Source of the DNA: Pseudomonas putida
GTDB lineage: Bacteria; Pseudomonadota; Gammaproteobacteria; Pseudomonadales; Pseudomonadaceae
DNA: 64,000 nucleotides
Assembly (NCBI RefSeq): GCF_001976065.1
Contig: NZ_MNAH01000009.1
Coordinates: 201,910 to 265,909, forward strand
Direction: 5' to 3'
The notes beneath the pieces were generated by a model. The model was not told the origin of the DNA. It searched no databases and worked only from the letters and a program-made list of their open reading frames with translations. Made by a program: the position numbers and the translations under genes. Shown piece by piece: positions 45,514 through 53,209 of the stretch. Within the stretch, counting starts at the first letter, position 1. Each line of letters begins with the position of its first letter.

Positions 45514-46410
45514 TCACTGTAGCTGTGCCTCAGGCAGGCTCAGTGTGCGCGGGATCAACAAGGCGTCCCAGTGGGCGATGCCCCAGTCCAGCACTTCCCG
45601 TGGCGTGGCGCAGGCCAGCTCGGTTCCCGGTTTCTGTCCCAGTGCGCGTAACGCCCGCAGCAACAGTGGCGTTGCCTGATCTTCGGTCAACGGCGGCGAA
45701 CGGTAGGATTTACCGAGTTTGTTGCCGTCTGGCTGGGTAATCAGCGGGATATGCAGGTAACGGGGTTGAGGCAGGCCGAGCAGTTCTTGCAGGTAGAGTT
45801 GGCGGGGTGTGGAGTCCAGCAGGTCGGCACCGCGAACGATGTCGGTAATGCCCTGCCAGGCATCGTCCAGGACCACGGCCAATTGATAGGCGTAGAGCCC
45901 GTCTCGGCGGCGGATCACGAAATCGCCGACTTCGCGTCCCAGGTGTTGGCGGTATTGACCCTGCACCCGGTCGAGGAAGTGATATTCCAGTTCCGGTACG
46001 CGCAGGCGGATGGCCGCACCATCAGTGCCATGGCCGGCATTGCGGCACAGCCCCGGATAAATCCCGTGATACGGCTCCAGCTGTTTGCGCGAACAGGTAC
46101 AGGCGTAGGCCAGGCCCTGATTGAACAGGCGATTGAGCACTTCGGCGTAGGCCTCGTGGCGATCGCTTTGGCGAACCAGGTCGCCATCCCACTCGAAGCC
46201 GTAGCTTTCCAAAGCCTTAAGTATGGCCGCCTGGGCGCCGGGTTCTTCACGGGGCGGATCCAGGTCTTCCATGCGCATCAGCCAGCGGCCACCCACTGAG
46301 CGGGCGTCCAGGTACGAAGCCAGTGCCGCGACCAGCGAACCGAAATGCAGGTGGCCACTGGGCGTGGGGGCAAAACGCCCGATATAGGCGGGGGAGGTGA
46401 TGGCGGTCAT
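45514..46410 (-). CDS. gluQ: Glutamyl-Q tRNA(Asp) synthetase GluQ
   Basis: A 298-residue truncated GluRS paralogue. The ATP site is GRFAPTPSGHLHFGSL (HIGH-like at about 20-25) and KLGKS; the zinc site is CTC-x16-17-Y-x3-C (ACTCSRKQL to YPGLC). It charges queuosine at position 34 of tRNA-Asp with glutamate and lacks an anticodon-binding domain. The ATG at 46410 gives a normal start. It follows dksA, an arrangement seen across gamma-proteobacteria. Confidence 0.93.
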   Translation of the reverse strand: MTAITSPAYIGRFAPTPSGHLHFGSLVAALASYLDARSVGGRWLMRMEDLDPPREEPGAQAAILKALESYGFEWDGDLVRQSDRHEAYAEVLNRLFNQGLAYACTCSRKQLEPYHGIYPGLCRNAGHGTDGAAIRLRVPELEYHFLDRVQGQYRQHLGREVGDFVIRRRDGLYAYQLAVVLDDAWQGITDIVRGADLLDSTPRQLYLQELLGLPQPRYLHIPLITQPDGNKLGKSYRSPPLTEDQATPLLLRALRALGQKPGTELACATPREVLDWGIAHWDALLIPRTLSLPEAQLQ

Positions 46411-46443
46411 GAATGCATTTAAAGCCAAAAAAACATCAGAAAC

Positions 46444-46470
46444 AAAAACGGAGCGTTCGCACGCCCCGTT
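46444..46470 (-). terminator. Hairpin after dksA
   Basis: On the minus strand AACGG-GCGT and ACGC-CCGTT pair around GCGA, with one bulge each, and are followed by TTTTG. It lies between dksA and gluQ and may reduce read-through to gluQ. Confidence 0.65.
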
Positions 46471-46487
46471 CTTCGTTCAAGTCGCGA

Positions 46488-46931
46488 TTATTTGCCGACT
46501 TGCTTTTCCTTGATTTCTGCCAGTGTCTTGCAGTCGATGCACAAGTCAGCGGTAGGACGTGCCTCGAGGCGCTTGACGCCGATCTCGATGCCGCAGGACT
46601 CACACCAGCCGTACTCTTCGTCTTCGATCAGCTGAAGCGTCTTGTCGATCTTCTTGATCAACTTGCGTTCACGATCGCGGGCGCGAAGCTCGAGAGCGAA
46701 CTCTTCTTCCTGGCTGGCACGGTCTGCCGGGTCCGGGAAGTTGGCCGCTTCGTCCTTCATGTGGTCCACAGTCTTGTCGACACCTTCCATCAGCTCTTTT
46801 TTCCACTGATTCAGAACCTTGGTGAAGTGCTTGCGCATGGGCTCGCCCATGTACTCTTCGCCAGCTTTCTGAACATAGGGCTCGAAGCCGCTGATCGTCT
46901 GATTCGCTTGTTGCTTTGCTTGGGTGGACAT
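46488..46931 (-). CDS. dksA: RNA polymerase-binding factor DksA
   Basis: A 147-residue protein with a coiled coil (about 35-105) and a C4 zinc finger, C110, C113, C131 and C134. The coiled-coil tip has DPADRASQEEE, with the conserved DxxDxA. It binds the RNA polymerase secondary channel and, with ppGpp, lowers rRNA transcription. The rRNA and tRNA promoters in this window have the GC-rich discriminators that DksA acts on. First gene of dksA-gluQ. Confidence 0.97.
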   Translation of the reverse strand: MSTQAKQQANQTISGFEPYVQKAGEEYMGEPMRKHFTKVLNQWKKELMEGVDKTVDHMKDEAANFPDPADRASQEEEFALELRARDRERKLIKKIDKTLQLIEDEEYGWCESCGIEIGVKRLEARPTADLCIDCKTLAEIKEKQVGK

Positions 46932-47265
46932 GAAATAGACCGCCTCTACTCTTGTAATCCATCTGCGCAGGATTGCTCCATCACCGGCACCTGCCGGCCC
47001 TGCGGCTGCAAGCGGGCGAACTTACCAGATCAAATCAGACCGCGCTACTCCCGGATGTCGAGGGCGCAGCCCGCGGTGCTTGCAAATGATGGCAAAGCGT
47101 TGCCTGGTGGCTCTGGAGTCCTGCTCAATTAATGATTTTAGTCAAACCTGGGGCACTCGCTCAGCTCGTTTGTGGCCTGGGTCATATGGCCTCTGACCGC
47201 TTTAGGTTCTCGCTCGTTCCTGCGCTTGGGTAGAATCGGTTCTTTTCCCTGTTGAAGGAAGGCCA
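46932..47265. other. Divergent intergenic region, dksA/aminotransferase
   Basis: 334 bases with no convincing gene. It should hold the promoters of dksA (minus) and of the aminotransferase (plus; GAAGGAAGG ribosome site just before 47266). I saw no strong operator or hairpin. Confidence 0.5.
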
Positions 47266-48438
47266 ATGGCTCAGTCCTACAGTGCCCGCAGCCGCGCGAT
47301 CGAACCTTTCCATGTCATGGCGCTGCTGGCGCGGGCCAATGAGTTGCAGGCTGCCGGTCATGATGTGATCCACCTGGAAATCGGCGAACCGGACTTCACC
47401 ACCGCCGAGCCGATCATCCGTGCCGGGCAGGCTGCGCTGGAAGGGGGCAAGACGCGTTACACCGCTGCCCGCGGCATTCCCGAGCTGCGTGAGGCCATTT
47501 CGGGCTTTTATCAGCAGCGTTATGGCTTGAACATCGACCCGCGCCGCATCCTTATCACGCCTGGGGGGTCTGGTGCGTTGCTGCTGGCCAGCGCCTTGCT
47601 GGTCGATCCTGGCAAACACTGGCTGCTGGCCGACCCGGGTTACCCGTGCAACCGGCATTTCCTGCGGCTGGTGGAAGGCGCCGCGCAGCTTGTCCCAGTT
47701 GGGCCCGACGTGCGTTATCAGCTGACGCCGGATCTGATCGCCCGGCATTGGGATCACGACAGCGTGGGTGCGCTGGTGGCATCCCCGGCCAACCCGACCG
47801 GTACGATCCTCACTCGCGACGAACTGGCGGGTCTCTCCCAGGCCATCAAGCAGCGCCATGGTCACTTGGTGGTGGACGAGATCTACCATGGCCTGACTTA
47901 TGGCACCGATGCGGCCAGCGTGCTGGAAGTCGACGACAGCGCCTTTGTCCTGAATAGTTTTTCCAAGTATTTCGGCATGACCGGTTGGCGTCTGGGCTGG
48001 CTGGTAGCGCCGGACGCGGCGGTGAGTGAGTTGGAAAAGCTCGCTCAAAATCTTTACATCAGCGCGCCCAGCATGGCCCAGCATGCGGCGTTGGCCTGTT
48101 TTGAGCCGGCCACCATTGCGATCCTGGAAGAGCGTCGCGCCGAATTCGGTCGTCGTCGGGATTTCCTGCTGCCGGCCCTGAGAGAGCTCGGTTTCGGTAT
48201 CGCCGTCGAACCGGAAGGTGCGTTCTACTTGTACGCCGATATCAGCAAGTTCGGCGGCGATGCCTTCGCGTTCTGCCGTCATTTCCTCGAAACCGAACAT
48301 GTCGCGATTACCCCGGGGTTGGACTTCGGCCGCTATCAAGCCGGGCACCACGTACGGTTTGCCTACACCCAAAACCTCGAACGCTTACAGGAAGCGGTGG
48401 AGCGTATCGGTCGTGGCCTGCGGAGCTGGCAAGGCTGA
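47266..48438 (+). CDS. Class I PLP-dependent aminotransferase
   Basis: A 390-residue fold-type I aminotransferase. Motifs: HLEIGEPDFTTAEPI, the PLP lysine K234 in NSFSKYFGMTGWRLGW, and SPANPTGTIL. It resembles the AspC/AlaA-like group that acts on several amino acids; the exact substrate is not evident. It shares one base with the sfsA start (TGATG), so the two genes are coupled. Confidence 0.88.
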   Translation: MAQSYSARSRAIEPFHVMALLARANELQAAGHDVIHLEIGEPDFTTAEPIIRAGQAALEGGKTRYTAARGIPELREAISGFYQQRYGLNIDPRRILITPGGSGALLLASALLVDPGKHWLLADPGYPCNRHFLRLVEGAAQLVPVGPDVRYQLTPDLIARHWDHDSVGALVASPANPTGTILTRDELAGLSQAIKQRHGHLVVDEIYHGLTYGTDAASVLEVDDSAFVLNSFSKYFGMTGWRLGWLVAPDAAVSELEKLAQNLYISAPSMAQHAALACFEPATIAILEERRAEFGRRRDFLLPALRELGFGIAVEPEGAFYLYADISKFGGDAFAFCRHFLETEHVAITPGLDFGRYQAGHHVRFAYTQNLERLQEAVERIGRGLRSWQG

Positions 48439-49151
48439 TGCGTTTTCATCCCCCTCTCGAAGAAGGTCGGCTGATTCGCCGTTACAAGCGTTTTCTCGCC
48501 GACATCGAAACCGTCGATGGCGAATTACTGACCATTCACTGCCCGAACACGGGCTCGATGCTCAATTGCCAGGTGGAAGGCGGGCAAGTGTGGTTCAGTC
48601 GCTCCAATGATCCCAAGCGCAAGTTGCCCGGCACTTGGGAAGTCGGCGAGACCCCGCACGGGCGCTTGTTCTGCGTGAATACCGGACGGGCCAATGGCCT
48701 GGTGGAAGAGGCGCTGCGGGCGGGCGTCATCAGCGAGTTGAACGGCTTCACCGAGCTTAAGCGCGAAGTGGCTTACGGTCAGGAAAGCAGTCGCATCGAT
48801 TTTCGCCTCGATTACCCGGGCGGGCCAGCGTACGTGGAAGTCAAAAGTGTCACGCTGGGCTATGACGGCACGCTCGTGGCGGCGTTTCCCGACGCGGTGA
48901 CCCAGCGTGGGGCCAAGCATTTGCGCGAATTGGCGCATCTGGCCCGGGACGGGATTCGCGCGGTGCAATTGTATTGCGTCAATCTCACTGGCATCGAAGC
49001 CGTGCGTCCGGCTGAAGAAATCGATCCGGCCTACGCCCAGGCCTTGCGCGAGGCCGTGGCGTGCGGAGTGGAAGTGCTGGCCTACGGCGTAAGCCTGAGC
49101 CATGAAGAGATGGTGGTGGACCGGCGCCTGGACGTGTTGCTCGGGGGCTAG
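48438..49151 (+). CDS. sfsA: SfsA family protein
   Basis: A 237-residue protein with the SfsA blocks RRYKRFLADIETVDGE, CPNTGSMLNC and VEVKSVTL (nuclease-like D/E-x-K core at about 120-140, DYPGGPAYVEVKSVTLG). Once called a sugar-fermentation stimulation regulator; the fold is nuclease-like with an OB part. Its TAG stop shares the palindrome CTAG (49148-49151) with the stop of the convergent Rieske gene. Confidence 0.92.
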   Translation: MRFHPPLEEGRLIRRYKRFLADIETVDGELLTIHCPNTGSMLNCQVEGGQVWFSRSNDPKRKLPGTWEVGETPHGRLFCVNTGRANGLVEEALRAGVISELNGFTELKREVAYGQESSRIDFRLDYPGGPAYVEVKSVTLGYDGTLVAAFPDAVTQRGAKHLRELAHLARDGIRAVQLYCVNLTGIEAVRPAEEIDPAYAQALREAVACGVEVLAYGVSLSHEEMVVDRRLDVLLGG

Positions 49152-49465
49152 AGGCTGATCCAGATTCCCTGGGCGTCCTCGCGGCTATCGACACGGCTCA
49201 GCGATTGCCCCGCGCACGGGCCGGCGACACATTCGCCGTCCTCGATCAGGAACAGGGCGCCATGGGTCGCACACTGGATCAGGCTGTTGCTGGGATCCAG
49301 GAACTGGTCAGGGTTCCATTCCAGGCCGACCCCTCGGTGCGGGCAACGGTTGATGTAGACATAGACCTGGCCGCGCCGGCGCACGGCGAAAAGCTTCTGG
49401 CCGTCGATGTCGAAACCGCGGCTGCTGGCCTCGGCCAGTTCAATGCCGGTACACAAAAATTTCAT
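49148..49465 (-). CDS. Rieske [2Fe-2S] ferredoxin-like protein
   Basis: A 105-residue single-domain Rieske protein: ligands C-x-H in RCPHRGVGLEW and C-x2-H in IQCATHGALF. Soluble Rieske proteins pass electrons to oxygenases or reductases; the partner is unknown. The ATG at 49465 is preferred over an upstream ATG at 49477. It overlaps the sfsA end by 4 bases. Confidence 0.88.
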   Translation of the reverse strand: MKFLCTGIELAEASSRGFDIDGQKLFAVRRRGQVYVYINRCPHRGVGLEWNPDQFLDPSNSLIQCATHGALFLIEDGECVAGPCAGQSLSRVDSREDAQGIWISL

Positions 49466-49555
49466 GCTGGTCCTCAAATGACGCCCTTGCCCGGTGCGAG
49501 CAGTACTCAGGTGCTCAGGATACTTGGCGCAGCGCCGGATGACTTTTGCACAGGC

Positions 49556-49669
49556 AAAAAAAGACCCGGCAAGAGCCGGGTCAAATAACCGTGATTAGCC
49601 TGATGAGGAGATAATCTGAGAGTCCGAACCAAGGGCTTTCCAGAAAATCGACCAGTCTCGCGACCAGTT
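49556..49669 (-). ncRNA. prrF: PrrF small RNA (iron-responsive)
   Basis: An RNA of about 114 bases on the minus strand. It starts near AACTGGTCGCGAG and contains the strongly conserved PrrF core CTCTCAGATTATCTCC-TCATCAGGCTAATCACGG (given in two parts), then the terminator GACCCGGC/GCCGGGTC and a T-run. A Fur box lies directly upstream. PrrF RNAs are made in iron starvation and repress mRNAs for iron-rich proteins. Only one copy is present here; P. aeruginosa has two in tandem. The 5' end is inferred by resemblance. Confidence 0.93.
49562..49582 (-). terminator. Terminator of prrF
   Basis: GACCCGGC and GCCGGGTC form an 8-bp stem with a short loop; the minus strand continues into seven T. Confidence 0.92.
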
Positions 49670-49671
49670 GT

Positions 49672-49694
49672 GATAATCATATCGATTCTCATTA
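49672..49694. promoter_or_regulatory. Fur box of prrF
   Basis: The 23 bases read GATAATCATAT-C-GATTCTCATTA (given in two arms), an interrupted palindrome close to the Fur consensus GATAATGATAATCATTATC. It lies directly before the predicted start of prrF, so Fur would block transcription when iron is present. Confidence 0.88.
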
Positions 49695-49759
49695 CCAAGT
49701 CAACAGGTGATTTTCCATTTGTTTGATTCGTGTCGCACGCTCGTTCCAATTCCTTGTAT

Positions 49760-50569
49760 TTACTGGGTTCTGCCTGTCGTTTTTAATGCCATCAGTTGTG
49801 TTACCTGTTTATTCAGCAAGTCGATTCTGCGGGCCATGCTCTCGATCAGGCTGCCGGCAATCTTCGGATTGCTCTGGGTGAGGCTCAAAAACTGATCCTT
49901 GGGTATGCGCATGATGGTGCTCGGTTCGGCGGTGATGACCGTGGTATTGCGTTTCTCGCCGGTAAACACCGCCATGGCGCCGAAAATCTCGTCCTTGGGC
50001 ACGTCGCCCACTTTGAATCCATCGACGAACGCTTCGGCGTGACCCTCAATGATCACGAATACGTGGTCCGCCTCATCGCCCTGACGGATCAGCGTTTCGC
50101 CGCTGGCGACTCGCTGGAAGCCGTTGGTGGCGCGAAACTCTGGCTGCTTGAGTCGTGCCACGGCATCGGACAGCAGGGCGGTGTGGCCCGCCATGTACTG
50201 CAGGAACAGCTCCGAGCGGGCCGGGTCGGCATAGATATGCTGGAACACCTGGGATCGAAGGTAGGGCGTCAGCGCCAGGGGCGTCTTGCTGCACAAGCGA
50301 CAGCGCGGCAGGCCAGCGTCCTGACGCAGGCCGATCAGGTCGCCCTGGCGCAGGTAGAACAGTGCGCGATCATCGATACAGCCGTGCAGCCGGCCGATAT
50401 CCAGCATGTACAGTTGGTCGCTGGGCAGCGCGGCAGCGAGGTCGTCGATGGCGGGAAACTCGATGGCGGGCCCACTCGGTGCCAAACCCTGCAGCAGTCG
50501 GGCGGGAATGTTTTGCAGTCGATTGATCAGTGTTTCGGCGTAAGCCGGTTGTTCCCCAAGTAAGTACAT
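49760..50569 (-). CDS. Cyclic nucleotide-binding domain protein
   Basis: A 269-residue protein with a CRP-type cNMP-binding domain at about 145-250 (FQRVASGETLIRQGDEADHVFVII, EIFGAMAVFTGEKRNTT; partial quotes). The N-terminal 130 residues resemble none I can name and include a Cys pair (CRLC). There is no C-terminal DNA-binding wing, so it is not a classic transcription factor. Ligand and partner are unknown. It lies upstream of prrF on the same strand; the Fur box is in between. Confidence 0.8.
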   Translation of the reverse strand: MYLLGEQPAYAETLINRLQNIPARLLQGLAPSGPAIEFPAIDDLAAALPSDQLYMLDIGRLHGCIDDRALFYLRQGDLIGLRQDAGLPRCRLCSKTPLALTPYLRSQVFQHIYADPARSELFLQYMAGHTALLSDAVARLKQPEFRATNGFQRVASGETLIRQGDEADHVFVIIEGHAEAFVDGFKVGDVPKDEIFGAMAVFTGEKRNTTVITAEPSTIMRIPKDQFLSLTQSNPKIAGSLIESMARRIDLLNKQVTQLMALKTTGRTQ

Positions 50570-50585
50570 GGCGAGCGGTACTCGT

Positions 50586-50858
50586 TCAATTCTTGTGGCG
50601 GGACGAGATGGCTTCGAGTTGTTTGTTCAGGGCTTCCTTGCGTTCGGCGGGAATGTCGTTCCAGTGCACGTCCATCAGCGCGCCTTCGATCGCGTACAAC
50701 AACACCTTGGACGCCCGAAACCCGCGCGTGCGCACGGCCCGATAAGCATCCACCGCCCCCAGGCGACGCAAGTCCGAGGCGCTGTGGATGCCCACGGCAT
50801 GCAGCCACTGCGCCGACGTCTTGCCAAGATTTTTCAGGTGTTGCAGTTCATCATTCAT
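50586..50858 (-). CDS. TfoX C-terminal domain protein
   Basis: A 90-residue protein that corresponds to the C-terminal TfoX/Sxy domain alone (LKNLGKTSAQWLHAVGIHSASDLRRLGAVDAY, in part). TfoX is the competence regulator of Haemophilus; stand-alone C-terminal domains are common and of unknown role. AAGGAGG lies before the ATG at 50858. It is 16 bases upstream of the cNMP-binding gene and probably co-transcribed. Confidence 0.85.
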   Translation of the reverse strand: MNDELQHLKNLGKTSAQWLHAVGIHSASDLRRLGAVDAYRAVRTRGFRASKVLLYAIEGALMDVHWNDIPAERKEALNKQLEAISSRHKN

Positions 50859-51101
50859 CAAGCCTCCTTGCGATGGCCGAATGGTGCGTGGGCAAGCTTC
50901 TGAGGAGTGTAGCCATCAGTAGGAAAAGCGTGATTCTTTGCTCGTTTTTGACGCAAATGCTTCTAAGCGGCGGCAGGCACGGGTGCTTCGAAAAGCGCCG
51001 ATAAGGAAGGGTATAGCCATTAAAAATGCGAATTTCAGCGCGAAAAAGCCCGTAGTCAAGCGCGAGGCGAGGGCGCTGGACTTGTCAATTTAGACGGGTG
51101 C

Positions 51102-51446
51102 TCAGCGGGTGCGATAACGCAGGCGCGTACCGAAGTTCATCGACATCAGGATTTCATCGGCGCTCAGCTCCGCCGGAAAGTAGGCGCCGGATATCTGAGC
51201 GTGGGCGAGGCTCGCACCTTCAAGCGAAGAGTTGCGAAAATCAATGCCGCGCAAATCGGCTGAGCGAAAGTAGGCGTCTGTGAAGTCGATGCCGTCGGCA
51301 TTCAACTCGCGCAGGTCCAACCCGCGAAAATCACCACCGACCATGTCGATAGGTCCTTGCTCGGGGCGCTCTTTGTTGAAGCCAGCGATGTCGTCTTTGT
51401 GCAGCAAGGCATAAAGCGGGGTATCGAGCAGTTTCGGCTGGCTCAT
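51102..51446 (-). CDS. Pentapeptide-repeat protein
   Basis: A 114-residue protein with a run of pentapeptide repeats A(D/N)LXX at about 38-90 (DFRGLDLRELNADGIDFTDA, SADLRGIDFRNSSLEGASLA). Such repeats form a right-handed beta helix. Some relatives mimic DNA and protect gyrase, but no such function can be inferred here. It stands alone; the 240 bases before it (to 50861) show no gene. Confidence 0.85.
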   Translation of the reverse strand: MSQPKLLDTPLYALLHKDDIAGFNKERPEQGPIDMVGGDFRGLDLRELNADGIDFTDAYFRSADLRGIDFRNSSLEGASLAHAQISGAYFPAELSADEILMSMNFGTRLRYRTR

Positions 51447-51496
51447 GGCGTGTCACCTGTTGGATTTATGACGCCAGTATAGTGCCACTATTTGAC

Positions 51497-51526
51497 AGCC
51501 GTGAAGCCGGAGCAGGCTCCACGGCT
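51497..51526 (-). terminator. Hairpin after the kinase gene
   Basis: CAGCCGTG-AAGCC and GGCT-CACGGCTG form a long imperfect stem just after the 3' end of the gene at 51538. It is preceded and followed by AT-rich bases. Confidence 0.55.
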
Positions 51527-51537
51527 GAAATGCTTCC

Positions 51538-53094
51538 TTATAGTCCGGGCAGGCGCTGGCGAATCTGTTCCACTACTGTGTCAAGGGTTCCGCTTTCGTT
51601 GGTCTGCACGCGTTTGCTGCAGAGTATTTCTGCGGGCGTCAATGCCTCGCGGCTGGCTTGCTGGGCTTCGATCACGGCCAGAGTGGCGTCGGATGGATCC
51701 TTCTTGTCGGCCTGGCGCAGGGCCAGCCAGCTCTCGATCACCGCTTGCGGGGCATTGCAGTCAAGGATCAGGAACGGCGCGCCGGTGGCCTCGGCCACTT
51801 TCGCCGCGCTGTCGCGCTGCGAATGCTTGAGGTAAGTGGCATCGACCACCACCGGGAACCCGGCGTGCAGGATCACCGCGGCAATTTCGTGCAGGCGCTG
51901 GTAGGTTGCCGCGCTGGCATCAGCACTGTAAATGCCGGCCTGCAGGTCGTTGGTGACGGTTTGCTCGCCGAACAGGCGTTTGCGTTCCACGTCGGAGCGC
52001 AGGCGAATGGCTCCCAGGGCTTCCACCAGGCGCATGGCTACGTGGCTTTTGCCAACGGCGGAAACACCGTGGGTGATGGCCATGAAGCGCGAAGGGATGG
52101 TGCTGTAGCTTTCCGCCAGGTTGGCGTAGTTGCGGTATTGGCGCAGTGTCGTGGCGCGCTGTACCGGGGTCGCCTCGGCCGGCATGCTGAACAGGCTGAC
52201 CTTGGCGCGAACCAGTGCGCGGTAGGCTTTATAGAAGTTCAGCAGCTCCAGGCCCTGGTAATCGCCGGTCAGCTCAAGGTATTGGCTGATGAATCGACGG
52301 GCCAGGCACTTCAGGCCGCGGTCTTCCAGGTCCATCGCCAGGAAGGCGGTGTCGGCGTATACGTCGGTGAAGCGGAACGGTTCGTTGAATTCGATGCAGT
52401 CGAAGATCACGACACGGCCGTCGATCACTGTTGCGTTGCCCAAGTGGATGTCACCGTGGCATTCGCGAATAAACCCTTCGGCCTTGCGTTGGGCGAACAG
52501 TGGCTTGAGGCGTTCGAAGCTGCTTTCGGCCCAGGCCAGCAACGCATCCAGCTGCAGCAGGTCGGCCTTGTCGCTGAGGAAGGGGCGAATCTGCTCGAAG
52601 TTTTGTCGCACCGGTGCCATGACACTGTCCGGGGTCCCGGCTTCGTGCTCTGCCGGCACTCGTGGTGCGTCAAGGTGGAAACGGGCGATCTGGTCAGCCA
52701 ACTGGTCGATGTGCGCAGGCGTCAATTCGCCGTTGGCTTGCAGTGTGCTGAGCAATCCGTCCTGCCCAAACTGGCGCATTTTCAGCGCGTACTCGATGAC
52801 CGGGCCCTCACCGCCCAGTTGCGGCGCTTCGGCGCTACCGGTGATCGGCAACACTTCGAGGTAAAGATCCTGGGTCAGGCGCTGGTTCAGGCGCAGCTCT
52901 TCGGCGCAGAAATGCCCGCGAGCCTCAAGGGTGGTGAAGTCGAGGAAGCCGAAGTTCATCGGCTTCTTCACTTTATATGCAAAGGGGCCGGTAAGCACGA
53001 CCCAGGAAATGTGGGTCTCGATGACCTTGAATCCATCTACAGGATGCGGGTAGAGGGCCGGATTTTGCAGGGCGGCGATCAGGGACTGGCTCAC
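51538..53094 (-). CDS. Fused aminoglycoside phosphotransferase-like/P-loop kinase protein
   Basis: A 518-residue two-domain protein. The N-terminal 330 residues match APH/choline-kinase folds (VIFDCIEFNEPFRFTDVYAD with FxD-type loops, and the HGDIHLGN catalytic motif). The C-terminal 180 residues have a P-loop, THGVSAVGKSHVAMRL, and resemble AAA-family or gluconate-kinase-like ATPases. Such fusions are common in proteobacteria; the substrate is unknown and antibiotic resistance should not be assumed. The start is GTG at 53094 with AAGGA six bases before it. Confidence 0.8.
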   Translation of the reverse strand: MSQSLIAALQNPALYPHPVDGFKVIETHISWVVLTGPFAYKVKKPMNFGFLDFTTLEARGHFCAEELRLNQRLTQDLYLEVLPITGSAEAPQLGGEGPVIEYALKMRQFGQDGLLSTLQANGELTPAHIDQLADQIARFHLDAPRVPAEHEAGTPDSVMAPVRQNFEQIRPFLSDKADLLQLDALLAWAESSFERLKPLFAQRKAEGFIRECHGDIHLGNATVIDGRVVIFDCIEFNEPFRFTDVYADTAFLAMDLEDRGLKCLARRFISQYLELTGDYQGLELLNFYKAYRALVRAKVSLFSMPAEATPVQRATTLRQYRNYANLAESYSTIPSRFMAITHGVSAVGKSHVAMRLVEALGAIRLRSDVERKRLFGEQTVTNDLQAGIYSADASAATYQRLHEIAAVILHAGFPVVVDATYLKHSQRDSAAKVAEATGAPFLILDCNAPQAVIESWLALRQADKKDPSDATLAVIEAQQASREALTPAEILCSKRVQTNESGTLDTVVEQIRQRLPGL

Positions 53095-53209
53095 AGGCGA
53101 TCCTTAAGAGTCGGAAAAAATTCAGGTCGTCATTATGGCGTCTAGCCAGCCTAACGCAAACTCGCGGGCCTCCTGTTGAGTATGAATAAAGTGCGTATAA
53201 TCCGCCGCC

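Noticed and set aside
52040..52520. Aminoglycoside resistance gene
   Set aside because: The APH-like fold with HGDIHLGN is part of a large conserved fusion, with no mobile context; resistance is not supported.
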